A stretch of DNA of 7,882 bases, taken from positions 1 to 7,882 of the forward strand of contig JAKSQG010000084.1 of the NCBI GenBank assembly GCA_024404275.1. Direction: 5' to 3'. The stretch comes from Clostridia bacterium. GTDB taxonomy: Bacteria; Bacillota; Clostridia; Christensenellales; Aristaeellaceae. The translations under genes were made by a program, and so were the position numbers. The notes under the pieces were generated by a model. The model saw only the letters and a program-made list of their open reading frames with translations. It was not told the origin of the DNA and did no database searches. This document shows, in pieces, positions 1-6,478 of the stretch; position 1 is the stretch's first letter; the number at the start of each line of letters is the position of its first letter.

Positions 1-53
1 CTCTGAAAGCGTGGTTCCCCCTGTCGTCTCTGTCGTTTTCTCGTACTCTCCCG

Positions 54-491
54 TCACTCCACCGTCATCAGCGTGGCGGCATCCACGCCCTCCACGGCGC
101 GCAGGCGCCCGATCGCCTGCTCAATGGTGCAGGTCAGACGGGCAATGTCCAGCGTCAGCATCACGCTGGCGCTGCCGCGGATGGGCAGGCTTTGCGAAAT
201 GGTCAATACGCTCGCCCCCGCGGTGGATAATTCGCCCAGCACGGCGGAAAGCACGCCCACCTCATGCGTCAGCAGCAGCGACAAAACCGCCTTGCGGATG
301 ACGCCGCCCGCGTCGGGGCTGAAGATATCATCCTTGTATTTGTAATAGGTGCTGCGGCTGATGCCCGTCTGCTTCACGGCGGCGCTGACATCCTTCGCGG
401 CGCCGCTTTCCAGCAGACGCCTTGTCTCCAGCACTTTTTCATAGCACGCCGGCAAAATGCGGGTGCTGACGATCAGATAATCGTTTTTCAT
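54..491 (-). CDS. pheB: HTH-ACT domain protein, PheB/UPF0735 family; candidate threonine-pathway repressor
   Basis: This 145-residue protein has two visible parts. Residues about 34-55 read as a helix-turn-helix (DVSAAVKQTGISRSTYYKYK). Residues about 69-143 form an ACT domain, with a THEVGVLSAVL helix and an SLPIRGSASVMLTLD strand region. This matches the PheB/UPF0735 family of Firmicutes, often annotated as a chorismate mutase-like protein. From memory, the Bacillus subtilis member has been re-described as a threonine biosynthesis repressor, ThrR; that should be verified. Here the gene is last in a thrC-thrB unit, which fits a DNA-binding amino-acid sensor better than an enzyme. The ATG at 491 overlaps the thrB stop as ATGA and has a GGCGGAG site 10 nt upstream. 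A GTG at 500 would leave only 1 nt after that site, so ATG is preferred. Family assignment is solid; the regulatory role is inferred from domains and context. Confidence 0.88.
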   Translation of the reverse strand: MKNDYLIVSTRILPACYEKVLETRRLLESGAAKDVSAAVKQTGISRSTYYKYKDDIFSPDAGGVIRKAVLSLLLTHEVGVLSAVLGELSTAGASVLTISQSLPIRGSASVMLTLDIARLTCTIEQAIGRLRAVEGVDAATLMTVE

Positions 492-1363
492 TGTACGCAC
501 GCTCCGCCAGTGTCGATCTCAGGGCTCAGCACCCGCCAGTGATGGGTGCATGCTTTCACGGCTTCCTCCATGCGGGCGGCAAAATCCGCCTTGTCATGCA
601 GGCACAGCAGCGTGGGACCCGCGCCGCTGATGGCAAACGCCGCCGCGCCGTTTTCAAAAGCCGCGGTTTTGAGGGCTTCCGCCTCGTCAATCAGGCTGAA
701 GCGATAGGGCTGATGCAGCTTGTCACGCAGTGCCAGCGAGATCGCCGGCATGTTCCCCGTCTCCAGCGCGCGCAGCAGCACAGCGGCATGCGACACGTTG
801 TACACCGCATCCTTATGCGGCACTTCGGAGGGCAGAACGCTGCGCGCCTTGGCAGTAGACAGTTCAAAATCGGGCACCAGCAGGCACACCTTCACCGTGT
901 CGGAGATGGAGCAGGGGATCGAAATGACCTGTCCCTCCTCCATCAGGGAGACCGTCAGCCCGCCGTACAGCGCAGGCGCCACGTTATCAGGATGCCCCTC
1001 GATCTTGGTCGCCAAACTCAAAATCGTTTCATGGCTCAGCGCATTGCCGTGCGCGGCGTTTGCCGCCATCAGACCGCCGATGATCAGGCTGGAAGAGCTG
1101 CCCATGCCGCGGGAGACCGGCACATCGGAATCGATTTTGAGATACAGCCCGCACCTGGGCAATTTCATTGCTTCCAGCGCGGCATAATAGGCACGGATGG
1201 CCAGATTGTCTTCATTGCAGTAGCGTTCGTCCACGCCCTCAAATACAAAGCCTTCGGAACGCTCCTCAAAGCTGAGCGTGGCATACACGCCCAGCGCCAG
1301 CCCGAAGCAGTCAAAGCCCGGACCGAGGTTGGCGGTGGTCGCCGGTACACGTACGGTGATCAT
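488..1363 (-). CDS. thrB: Homoserine kinase
   Basis: ThrB (291 aa) phosphorylates L-homoserine with ATP to O-phosphohomoserine, the step before threonine synthase, in the cytoplasm. It is a GHMP-family kinase. The N-terminal PATTANLGPGFD (7-18) is typical of ThrB. The ATP phosphate-binding loop is PVSRGMGSSSS (82-92). EGHPDN (122-127) and LHQPYR (216-221) are conserved ThrB signatures, and ISGAGP (245-250) is the C-terminal GHMP motif. Length is normal for the family. The frame stays open upstream to 1477, but that extension is low-complexity and lies inside thrC. ATG at 1363 forms an ATGA overlap with the thrC stop and follows a GGAGG by 10 nt, so it is the real start. Its own stop overlaps the next gene the same way, suggesting translational coupling along thrC-thrB-pheB. 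Confidence 0.97.
   Translation of the reverse strand: MITVRVPATTANLGPGFDCFGLALGVYATLSFEERSEGFVFEGVDERYCNEDNLAIRAYYAALEAMKLPRCGLYLKIDSDVPVSRGMGSSSSLIIGGLMAANAAHGNALSHETILSLATKIEGHPDNVAPALYGGLTVSLMEEGQVISIPCSISDTVKVCLLVPDFELSTAKARSVLPSEVPHKDAVYNVSHAAVLLRALETGNMPAISLALRDKLHQPYRFSLIDEAEALKTAAFENGAAAFAISGAGPTLLCLHDKADFAARMEEAVKACTHHWRVLSPEIDTGGACVQ
502..508 (-). promoter_or_regulatory. Ribosome binding site of the HTH-ACT gene
   Basis: GGCGGAG on the minus strand lies inside the end of thrB, 10 nt before the ATG at 491. It decides against the GTG at 500, which would sit only 1 nt away from it. Confidence 0.65.
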
Positions 1364-2811
1364 GCCTTCATCGCCTCCGCCACATAAGCCTGCATCTCGG
1401 CAGGAGCGACCACATCCTTGAAGCGGACGGGACGCGTCAGCGCGGAGGACAGCGTCTCGGGCGCAGATGCCTTGCACACATCCTCCATGACCTTCAGCTG
1501 CTCCGCGGCATCCTCGGGAATGGGCAGTTCAAGCGCCGTCAGCACGGTGGAGGGGAATTTGAAGGGCGAGGCGGTGGACAGCACCACGCAGGGCACTTTG
1601 CCTTCCAGCTCTTCCGCGGCACGGTAAGCCACCGCGCTGTGCGGGTCGAGCAGATAGCCCTCTTCCTTCCACACGCGGGCAATGGTTTTGAGCGCTTCCT
1701 CATCGGTCACATACGCACCCTCAAACGCCGACCGCACCGCCTTGAAGGCTTCCTCGGGCAGCGTGTAGCGGCCGTCCTTTTTGAGCTGCGCCATCAGCTC
1801 AGCCGTCTTCGCGCCGTCACGCCCCAGCGCCAGATACACCAGACGCTCCAGATTGCTGGAGATGAGAATGTCCATCGAGGGCGACAGCGTCACATGGAAG
1901 GGACGGTTGCGGTCATAGCAGCCGCTGGCAAGGAAATCCGTCAGCACGTTGTTGCGGTTGGAAGCACACAGCAGACGGGCTACGGGCAGACCGGAGCAGC
2001 GGGCAAAATAACCCGCCAGAATATCGCCAAAGTTGCCGGTGGGCACGCAGAAATCCACGGGATCGCCCATATTGATCACGCTGTCCTCCACCAGCTTGAG
2101 ATAGGAAGAATAATAATACACGATCTGCGGGGCAAGACGGCCGAAGTTGATGCTGTTGGCGCTGGACAGCGATACGCCGTCATTCTGCTCCATCTCGGCA
2201 AAGATCTGCTTGACGCCGCTCTGCGCATCGTCAAAGTTGCCCTTCACGGCGCACACATGCAGGTTATCGCCCTTCATGGCGGTCATCTGCGCACGCTGGA
2301 TGGGGCTGATGCCCTCGTTGGGATAGAACACCGTGATACCGATGCCCTCCACATCGCTGAAGCCCGTCAGCGCCGCGGAGCCCGTATCGCCGCTGGTGGC
2401 GGTCAGGATCATGATGCGGTTTTTGAAGCCCGTCTTTTTCATGGCGGTGCTCATCAGCCGCGGCAGCACAGACAGCGCCACATCCTTGAAGGCAGCGGTC
2501 GGTCCGTGGAAGAGTTCCAGCACCCAGTGCTTGCCCACTTTTTTGACGGGGGCGATGTCGGGCACATCAAACTTGCCGCTGTAGGCGGCGTCCACGCAGG
2601 CATCGATCTCCTCCGCCGTATAGCCCGGCAGATAGGCGGTCAGGATGGCCTTGGCCATGCCGATAAAGTCCAGCCCCTGCAGGCTTTCGGGCGTGATACG
2701 GGGCAGCGTTTCGGGAATATAAAGTCCGCCGTCCGGAGCGATACCGTTCAGGATGGCGTGGGGGGCGTCCACCTTGGGGGACGCGCCGCGGGTAGAAACA
2801 AAAAAGCTCAT
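1360..2811 (-). CDS. thrC: Threonine synthase
   Basis: ThrC (483 aa) converts O-phosphohomoserine and water to L-threonine and phosphate. It is a fold-type II PLP enzyme. The PLP lysine is K109 in the motif ELFHGPTAAFKD. ATSGDTGSAA (138-147) and PTGNFGD (257-263) bind substrate and cofactor phosphate. NSINFGRLAPQ (219-229) is another conserved family stretch. The N-terminal segment (STRG, then IAPDGGLYIPE) and overall length place it in the long class that includes E. coli and fungal enzymes. Bacillus-type ThrC is shorter, at about 350 aa. ATG 2811 follows GGAGG (2824-2820) by 8 nt. It is first in the minus-strand unit and its stop overlaps thrB as ATGA. It diverges from hom across a 118-nt regulatory region. 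Confidence 0.97.
   Translation of the reverse strand: MSFFVSTRGASPKVDAPHAILNGIAPDGGLYIPETLPRITPESLQGLDFIGMAKAILTAYLPGYTAEEIDACVDAAYSGKFDVPDIAPVKKVGKHWVLELFHGPTAAFKDVALSVLPRLMSTAMKKTGFKNRIMILTATSGDTGSAALTGFSDVEGIGITVFYPNEGISPIQRAQMTAMKGDNLHVCAVKGNFDDAQSGVKQIFAEMEQNDGVSLSSANSINFGRLAPQIVYYYSSYLKLVEDSVINMGDPVDFCVPTGNFGDILAGYFARCSGLPVARLLCASNRNNVLTDFLASGCYDRNRPFHVTLSPSMDILISSNLERLVYLALGRDGAKTAELMAQLKKDGRYTLPEEAFKAVRSAFEGAYVTDEEALKTIARVWKEEGYLLDPHSAVAYRAAEELEGKVPCVVLSTASPFKFPSTVLTALELPIPEDAAEQLKVMEDVCKASAPETLSSALTRPVRFKDVVAPAEMQAYVAEAMKA
1374..1378 (-). promoter_or_regulatory. Ribosome binding site of thrB
   Basis: GGAGG on the minus strand, within the last codons of thrC and 10 nt before ATG 1363. 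It fixes the thrB start and rules out the 38-codon upstream extension of the open frame. Confidence 0.75.
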
Positions 2812-2845
2812 AGGGAATACCTCCGCTGAAATACAATAAACAAAC

Positions 2846-2874
2846 TTGAAAAAGGAACCCCTATATGATACAAT
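2846..2874 (+). promoter_or_regulatory. Predicted sigma-A promoter of hom-aspartokinase-asd
   Basis: TTGAAA (2846-2851), a 17-nt spacer, then TACAAT (2869-2874). TG at 2866-2867 gives an extended -10 (TGATACAAT). Each box differs from consensus by one base. The predicted start is near 2881, leaving a leader of about 49 nt that begins with the palindrome. Confidence 0.7.
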
Positions 2875-2893
2875 GTTTTCGAAATAAAAACAA
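2865..2893 (-). promoter_or_regulatory. Predicted sigma-A promoter of thrC-thrB-pheB
   Basis: On the minus strand, a TTGTTT -35 box (2893-2888) is separated by 17 nt from a TATCAT -10 box (2870-2865), predicting a start near 2858. The -10 box shares two bases with the hom -10 on the other strand. The -35 box lies inside the palindrome at 2881-2906. This is consensus matching only; the -35 is the weaker element. Confidence 0.5.
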
Positions 2894-2906
2894 GTGTTTT
2901 TATTTC
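2881..2906. promoter_or_regulatory. Perfect 12-2-12 palindrome, probable shared operator
   Basis: The arms GAAATAAAAACA (2881-2892) and TGTTTTTATTTC (2895-2906) are exact reverse complements around a central AG. The element starts at the predicted hom transcription start and contains the predicted thrC -35 box, so a dimeric protein bound here could block both promoters. As RNA it would be a weak A/U-rich hairpin without a following U-run, so a terminator or attenuator is unlikely. The ligand-binding regulator is inferred to be the HTH-ACT protein encoded at 54-491. Confidence 0.65.
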
Positions 2907-2916
2907 AAAGACATTC

Positions 2917-2922
2917 GGAGGA
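2917..2922 (+). promoter_or_regulatory. Ribosome binding site of hom
   Basis: GGAGGA lies 7 nt before ATG 2930. It rules out an in-frame GTG at 2894, which sits in the middle of the palindrome and has no Shine-Dalgarno sequence. Confidence 0.8.
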
Positions 2923-2929
2923 CATTTGT

Positions 2930-4066
2930 ATGGTCATTGCAATACTTGGAATGGGCACCGTGGGCAGCGGCGTCAACGAGCTGGCTGCGCGTACGCCCAA
3001 TCTCAAGGTAAAAAAAATATTGGAAAAACGCTTTACAGGACCGCAGATTACAGATAATATGGAGGACATCGTCTCGGATGAGGAAATCACCCTCGTTTGC
3101 GAAACGATGGGCGGTCTCCATCCCGCGTACGAGTTTGCCGTCCGCGTACTGGAGGCAAAAAAACACTTTGTCACCGCCAACAAGCTGCTCGTCGCCGAAA
3201 AGGGCGCAGAGCTTCGGGCGCTGGCTGAAAAGAACAACGTGGCCTTTTTGTACAGCGCAGCCTGCGGCGGCGGCATTCCCTACCTGCAGGCGCTGCGTCT
3301 GGCGCACGAGACCGATGAGGTCACCGCCCTGGGCGGCATCCTCAACGGCACCACCAATCTGATCCTTGACGCCATGCAGACCGACGGTCAGAGCTATGAT
3401 GAAGCGCTGGCCGAAGCGCAGCGGCTCGGCTATGCCGAAAAAGACCCCTCCAGCGATGTGGATGGTCTGGATACCATGCGCAAGCTCATCCTCGCCTGCG
3501 CCGTGGGCTTTGATGCCGAGATCACCTCGGCGGATATTCCCACCGCCGGCATCCGCAATACCACTGTAGCAGATATTGCCTACGCCAAGAAGACCAACCG
3601 CGTGCTGCGCCTGTGCGCCTTTGCCGAAAAGAACGGCGATGCCCTCAGCGCTTATGTGGAGCCCACGCTGCTGCCTGCTTCGGCGCAGGAGGCTTCCATC
3701 ATCAAAAACCTCAACTACGCCTGGTACGAGGGCTACGGCGCCGGTCATATGGGCTTTTCGGGACAGGGCGCGGGCAAGCTGCCCACCGCCTCCAACATCA
3801 TCCGCGATGTTGCCTGCGTTGCCGCGGGGCAGCGCAGCATGACGCAGCCCGCCCTTGCGCCCCATGCCATCGATAACACCGCGGCGCGCCATCCCTATTA
3901 TGTACGCATTCCCAAGGAAGCGGCCTTCCGCACCGAATGGATCGACAAAACCATCGCCACGGACGGCGAAACGTTGATTGAGACCGTGCCGCTCTCCCCC
4001 GCGGAGATGCATACTGCCATGAAAGCGATTCCCGGCGCCTTCTTTGCCGGCATCCGGAAAGGATAA
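2930..4066 (+). CDS. hom: Homoserine dehydrogenase, short form
   Basis: Hom (378 aa) reduces aspartate 4-semialdehyde to homoserine with NAD(P)H. A Rossmann motif GMGTVGSG occupies residues 7-14. TANK (82-85) supplies a conserved lysine, and ILNGTTNLIL (137-146) is the family core. GYAEKDPSSDVDGLD followed by TMRK contains E170, D181 and K185. With K85 these match the spacing of the catalytic set known from yeast homoserine dehydrogenase (K117, E208, D219, K223). After about residue 320 only some 58 residues remain. They start HPYYVRIP, like the first ACT strand of Bacillus-type Hom, but are too few for a full ACT domain. It is first in the plus-strand unit; the next gene starts 3 nt after its stop. 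Start chosen by the GGAGGA site 7 nt upstream and by the Rossmann motif at the N-terminus. Confidence 0.96.
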   Translation: MVIAILGMGTVGSGVNELAARTPNLKVKKILEKRFTGPQITDNMEDIVSDEEITLVCETMGGLHPAYEFAVRVLEAKKHFVTANKLLVAEKGAELRALAEKNNVAFLYSAACGGGIPYLQALRLAHETDEVTALGGILNGTTNLILDAMQTDGQSYDEALAEAQRLGYAEKDPSSDVDGLDTMRKLILACAVGFDAEITSADIPTAGIRNTTVADIAYAKKTNRVLRLCAFAEKNGDALSAYVEPTLLPASAQEASIIKNLNYAWYEGYGAGHMGFSGQGAGKLPTASNIIRDVACVAAGQRSMTQPALAPHAIDNTAARHPYYVRIPKEAAFRTEWIDKTIATDGETLIETVPLSPAEMHTAMKAIPGAFFAGIRKG

Positions 4067-4069
4067 ACT

Positions 4070-5404
4070 ATGCTGAAAGTTGCCAAGTTCGGCGGCTCCT
4101 CCCTGGCAGGCCCCGAGCAGTTCCGTCAGGTCAAAAAGATCATCGAGGCCGACCCCGCCCGCATGTGCGTGGTGGTGTCCGCCGCAGGCAAACGCTATAA
4201 AAAGGACAGCAAGGTGACCGACCTGCTGTACCTCACCCACGCGCACATCAGCTACGGCGTATCGCATGAGGATATCTTCTCCCTCATCGAGCAGCGCTAT
4301 TACGAGATCCGCGATGTGCTGGGTCTCAAATACGATCTGGAATCCGAGTTCAAGCGTCTGCGCAGCGAGCTGACCAGCGATATTCCCGTGGACTATCTGG
4401 TCTCCCGCGGCGAATACCTGACCGCCCGATTGATGAGCGAATACCTCGGCTACGCCTTCATTGATGCCGCCGAGTGCATCGTGTTCTCCTATGACGGTCA
4501 GATCGACTATGAAAAGACCTATGCCGTCATTGCCGAAAAGGCGGCGCGCACGCCCCGCTTTGTCATGCCCGGCTTCTACGGTGCCATGCCCAACGGCGTC
4601 ATCCGCGTCATGACCCGCGGCGGCAGCGACATTACCGGCGCCATCGTCGCAAACGCGCTCGATGCCGACCTGTACGAAAACTGGACCGATGTTTCCGGCA
4701 TCCTGATGGCCGACCCCAAGGTGGTCTCCAACCCCAACGCCATTGAGTACATCACCTATCAGGAGCTGCGCGAGATGTCCTACATGGGCGCCTCCGTGCT
4801 GCATGAGGAATCCATCCTTCCCGTCAAGGAAAAGAACATTCCCCTCAACATCCGCAACACCCTGCGCCCCGAGGACAAGGGCACCATGATCCTTGAAAAC
4901 ATTCCCGAGGGCGTGGCATCCAACCGCATGATCACCGGCATCGCGGGCCGCAAGAGCTATTCCGTTATCACCATCTATCAGAAGCACATCTCCAACGATA
5001 CGCGCATCATCCGCAAAACGCTGGAGATGCTGGAAAACTACCGCGTGGATGTGGAGCACATCACCCTCGGTGTGGACAGCTTCAACGTGGTCATTCCCAC
5101 CTCGCAGGTGCGTGACCGCATTTACGACATCATTTCCGATATCAAAAGCCACGTCCATCCCGAATCCATCAAGATGGATGACAGCATTGCCCTCATCGCC
5201 TGCGTCGGCCGCGGCATGGCCAGCGTACCCGGCAGCTCGGCACGGCTCTTCGGCGCGCTGGGCGAAAACAACATCAACATCCGCATGATCGCGCAGGGCA
5301 GTGAGGAGATCAGCATCATCGTGGGTGTCGATAACCGCGACTTTGAAAGGACCATCCGTACCCTCTATGAGGGATTTATGAGTGAGGAGACTGAAAACAA
5401 ATGA
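4070..5404 (+). CDS. Aspartokinase (aspartate kinase), monofunctional
   Basis: Aspartokinase (444 aa) phosphorylates L-aspartate to 4-aspartyl phosphate, the entry step to threonine, methionine and lysine. The kinase domain shows KFGGSS (6-11), SRGE (112-115), RGGSDITGA (183-191) and WTDVSGILMADP (205-216). LNIRNT (259-264) leads to two C-terminal ACT domains, about 289-360 and 372-440. The second contains the family-typical NINIRMIAQGSEEISIIVG. The KRYKKDSKVTDLL stretch near residue 41 and the single-protein length resemble the B. subtilis YclM / E. coli LysC class rather than the two-subunit LysC class. Feedback inhibition through the ACT pair is expected from the family, but the effector cannot be read from sequence. 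Given its neighbours, threonine control is plausible. ATG 4070 is 6 nt after AAAGGA (4058-4063), which lies in the end of hom. Its stop overlaps asd as ATGA. No symbol is given because lysC, thrA and yclM usage differs by species. Confidence 0.96.
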   Translation: MLKVAKFGGSSLAGPEQFRQVKKIIEADPARMCVVVSAAGKRYKKDSKVTDLLYLTHAHISYGVSHEDIFSLIEQRYYEIRDVLGLKYDLESEFKRLRSELTSDIPVDYLVSRGEYLTARLMSEYLGYAFIDAAECIVFSYDGQIDYEKTYAVIAEKAARTPRFVMPGFYGAMPNGVIRVMTRGGSDITGAIVANALDADLYENWTDVSGILMADPKVVSNPNAIEYITYQELREMSYMGASVLHEESILPVKEKNIPLNIRNTLRPEDKGTMILENIPEGVASNRMITGIAGRKSYSVITIYQKHISNDTRIIRKTLEMLENYRVDVEHITLGVDSFNVVIPTSQVRDRIYDIISDIKSHVHPESIKMDDSIALIACVGRGMASVPGSSARLFGALGENNINIRMIAQGSEEISIIVGVDNRDFERTIRTLYEGFMSEETENK

Positions 5405-6396
5405 AAAAAGTTGCCGTTCTGGGCGCGACCGGTGCGGTCGGCCGTCAGATGATCCAGGTACTGGAAGAAAAGAATTTCCCCGTCAGCGAGCTGCGCCTGC
5501 TGGCCAGCGCCCGCAGCGCGGGCAAGACCCTGACCTTCAAGGGCGAAAAGATCGTGATTGAAGAGGCCAAAGAGGATTCCTTCAAGGGCATGGACATCGT
5601 TCTGGGCGCTGTCAGCAACAAGATGTCCCAGTATTTTGCCCCGCACATCACCGGCGCCGGCGCCGTGTATGTGGACAACTCCTCCGCCTTCCGCATGGTG
5701 GATGATATTCCGCTGGTCGTGCCCGAGATCAACGCCGAGGACATCAAAAAGCATCACGGCATCATTGCCAACCCCAACTGCTCCACCATCATCACGCTGG
5801 TGGCGGTCAACGGCATCAACCGTGTCAGCCCCATCGAAAAGATGGTCGCCTGCACCTATCAGGCGGTCAGCGGCGCCGGCAACGGCGGCATGACCGAGCT
5901 GGACGATCAGATCCGTGCCAGCGTGGAAGGCCGTGAGATCGTGCACAGCACCTTCCCCATGCAGATTCTTTCCAACGTCATCCCCTGCATCGGCTCCTTC
6001 AACGATAACGGCTACACCACCGAGGAGATGAAGATGCAGAACGAAGGCCGCAAGATCATGCACCTGCCGAACCTGCAGGTGTGCTGCACCTGCGTGCGTG
6101 TGCCCGTCATGCGTTCCCATTCCATTTCCGTGCAGCTGGTCACCCGCGATCCCATCAGCGTTGAAGCAGCCCGCGAAGCCATCAAGGCGGCGCCCGGCAC
6201 CGTGCTGGTGGAGGACCTGAACGGCCGTCCCTACCCCACCCCGCTCGACACCAGCGATCAGGACCTCGTCTATGTCGGCCGTGTGCGCCGCGACCTGATC
6301 AGCGGCGAAAACGGTCTGGTGCTGTGGTGCTGCGGCGATCAGATCCGCAAGGGCGCCGCGACCAACGCCGTGCAGATCGCCGAAATGCTGGACTGA
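5401..6396 (+). CDS. asd: Aspartate-semialdehyde dehydrogenase
   Basis: Asd (331 aa) reduces 4-aspartyl phosphate to aspartate 4-semialdehyde with NADPH, supplying Hom. GATGAVG (8-14) is the nucleotide-binding loop. NSSAFR (93-98) carries the phosphate-binding arginine. The catalytic cysteine is C127 in NPNCSTI. QAVSGAG (154-160) supplies the conserved glutamine. RVPVMRSHS holds the likely acid-base histidine H240. C-terminal DQIRKGAATNAVQIAE is typical of the family. Length fits the short Gram-positive and archaeal-like Asd class. The ATG overlaps the aspartokinase stop (ATGA), and a GAGGAG lies 11 nt upstream. It is the last gene before the terminator at 6431. Extra cysteines are present (C228, C229, C231, C310, C311), in positions where I remember Ser, Ala or Val in common homologues. 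Confidence 0.97.
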   Translation: MKKVAVLGATGAVGRQMIQVLEEKNFPVSELRLLASARSAGKTLTFKGEKIVIEEAKEDSFKGMDIVLGAVSNKMSQYFAPHITGAGAVYVDNSSAFRMVDDIPLVVPEINAEDIKKHHGIIANPNCSTIITLVAVNGINRVSPIEKMVACTYQAVSGAGNGGMTELDDQIRASVEGREIVHSTFPMQILSNVIPCIGSFNDNGYTTEEMKMQNEGRKIMHLPNLQVCCTCVRVPVMRSHSISVQLVTRDPISVEAAREAIKAAPGTVLVEDLNGRPYPTPLDTSDQDLVYVGRVRRDLISGENGLVLWCCGDQIRKGAATNAVQIAEMLD

Positions 6397-6430
6397 GAAA
6401 AATTTCTTCCAAAAAACGCTTTCAATCACA

Positions 6431-6464
6431 AAAGCAGGCTTTCCTCCGAAAGCCTGCTTTTTTT
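6431..6464 (+). terminator. Rho-independent terminator of hom-aspartokinase-asd
   Basis: A perfect 13-bp stem, AAAGCAGGCTTTC (6431-6443) with GAAAGCCTGCTTT (6448-6460), closes a CTCC loop and runs into seven T's (6458-6464). It lies 34 nt after the asd stop and 18 nt past the end of the converging sulfatase gene. Read on the minus strand the U-run is only four, so termination of the sulfatase transcript here would probably be weaker. Confidence 0.92.
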
Positions 6465-6478
6465 GTGTTAAAACCCGA

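Noticed and set aside
1..53. On the minus strand after the HTH-ACT gene: a repeated ACGACAG and a stretch AGGGGGAACCACG faintly like a T-box.
   Set aside because: The T-box match needs a deletion and mismatches, there is no room for a leader before it, and no hairpin with a U-run or start codon is visible. The unit may continue beyond the window, but nothing can be called.
1364..1477. Upstream extension of the thrB frame by 38 codons.
   Set aside because: It lies within thrC, is not homoserine-kinase-like, and GGAGG plus the ATGA overlap mark ATG 1363 as the start.
1639..2829. A 396-codon plus-strand frame opposite thrC.
   Set aside because: Histidine/glycine/arginine-rich low-complexity translation with no motif; explained by codon bias of thrC.
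2828..2850. A possible second, degenerate operator (GAAATACAATAAAC, then CAAACTTG).
   Set aside because: Only a few bases agree with the palindrome arms and the symmetry is limited to CAA/TTG; this is expected by chance in an A/T-rich promoter region.
2894..2929. Alternative GTG start for hom, adding 12 residues.
   Set aside because: It lies in the centre of the palindrome without a ribosome binding site, and the Rossmann motif normally begins a few residues from the N-terminus, as it does from ATG 2930.
2881..2929. Transcription attenuator or riboswitch in the hom leader.
   Set aside because: The leader is only about 49 nt, the hairpin is A/U-rich and not followed by a U-run, and no leader peptide with threonine codons is present.
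2900..5158. A 752-codon open frame on the minus strand, antisense to hom and aspartokinase.
   Set aside because: It is rich in G, H, D, V and A with no recognisable domain, has no ribosome binding site, and lies opposite two strongly supported genes. In G+C-rich coding DNA such antisense frames stay open by codon bias.
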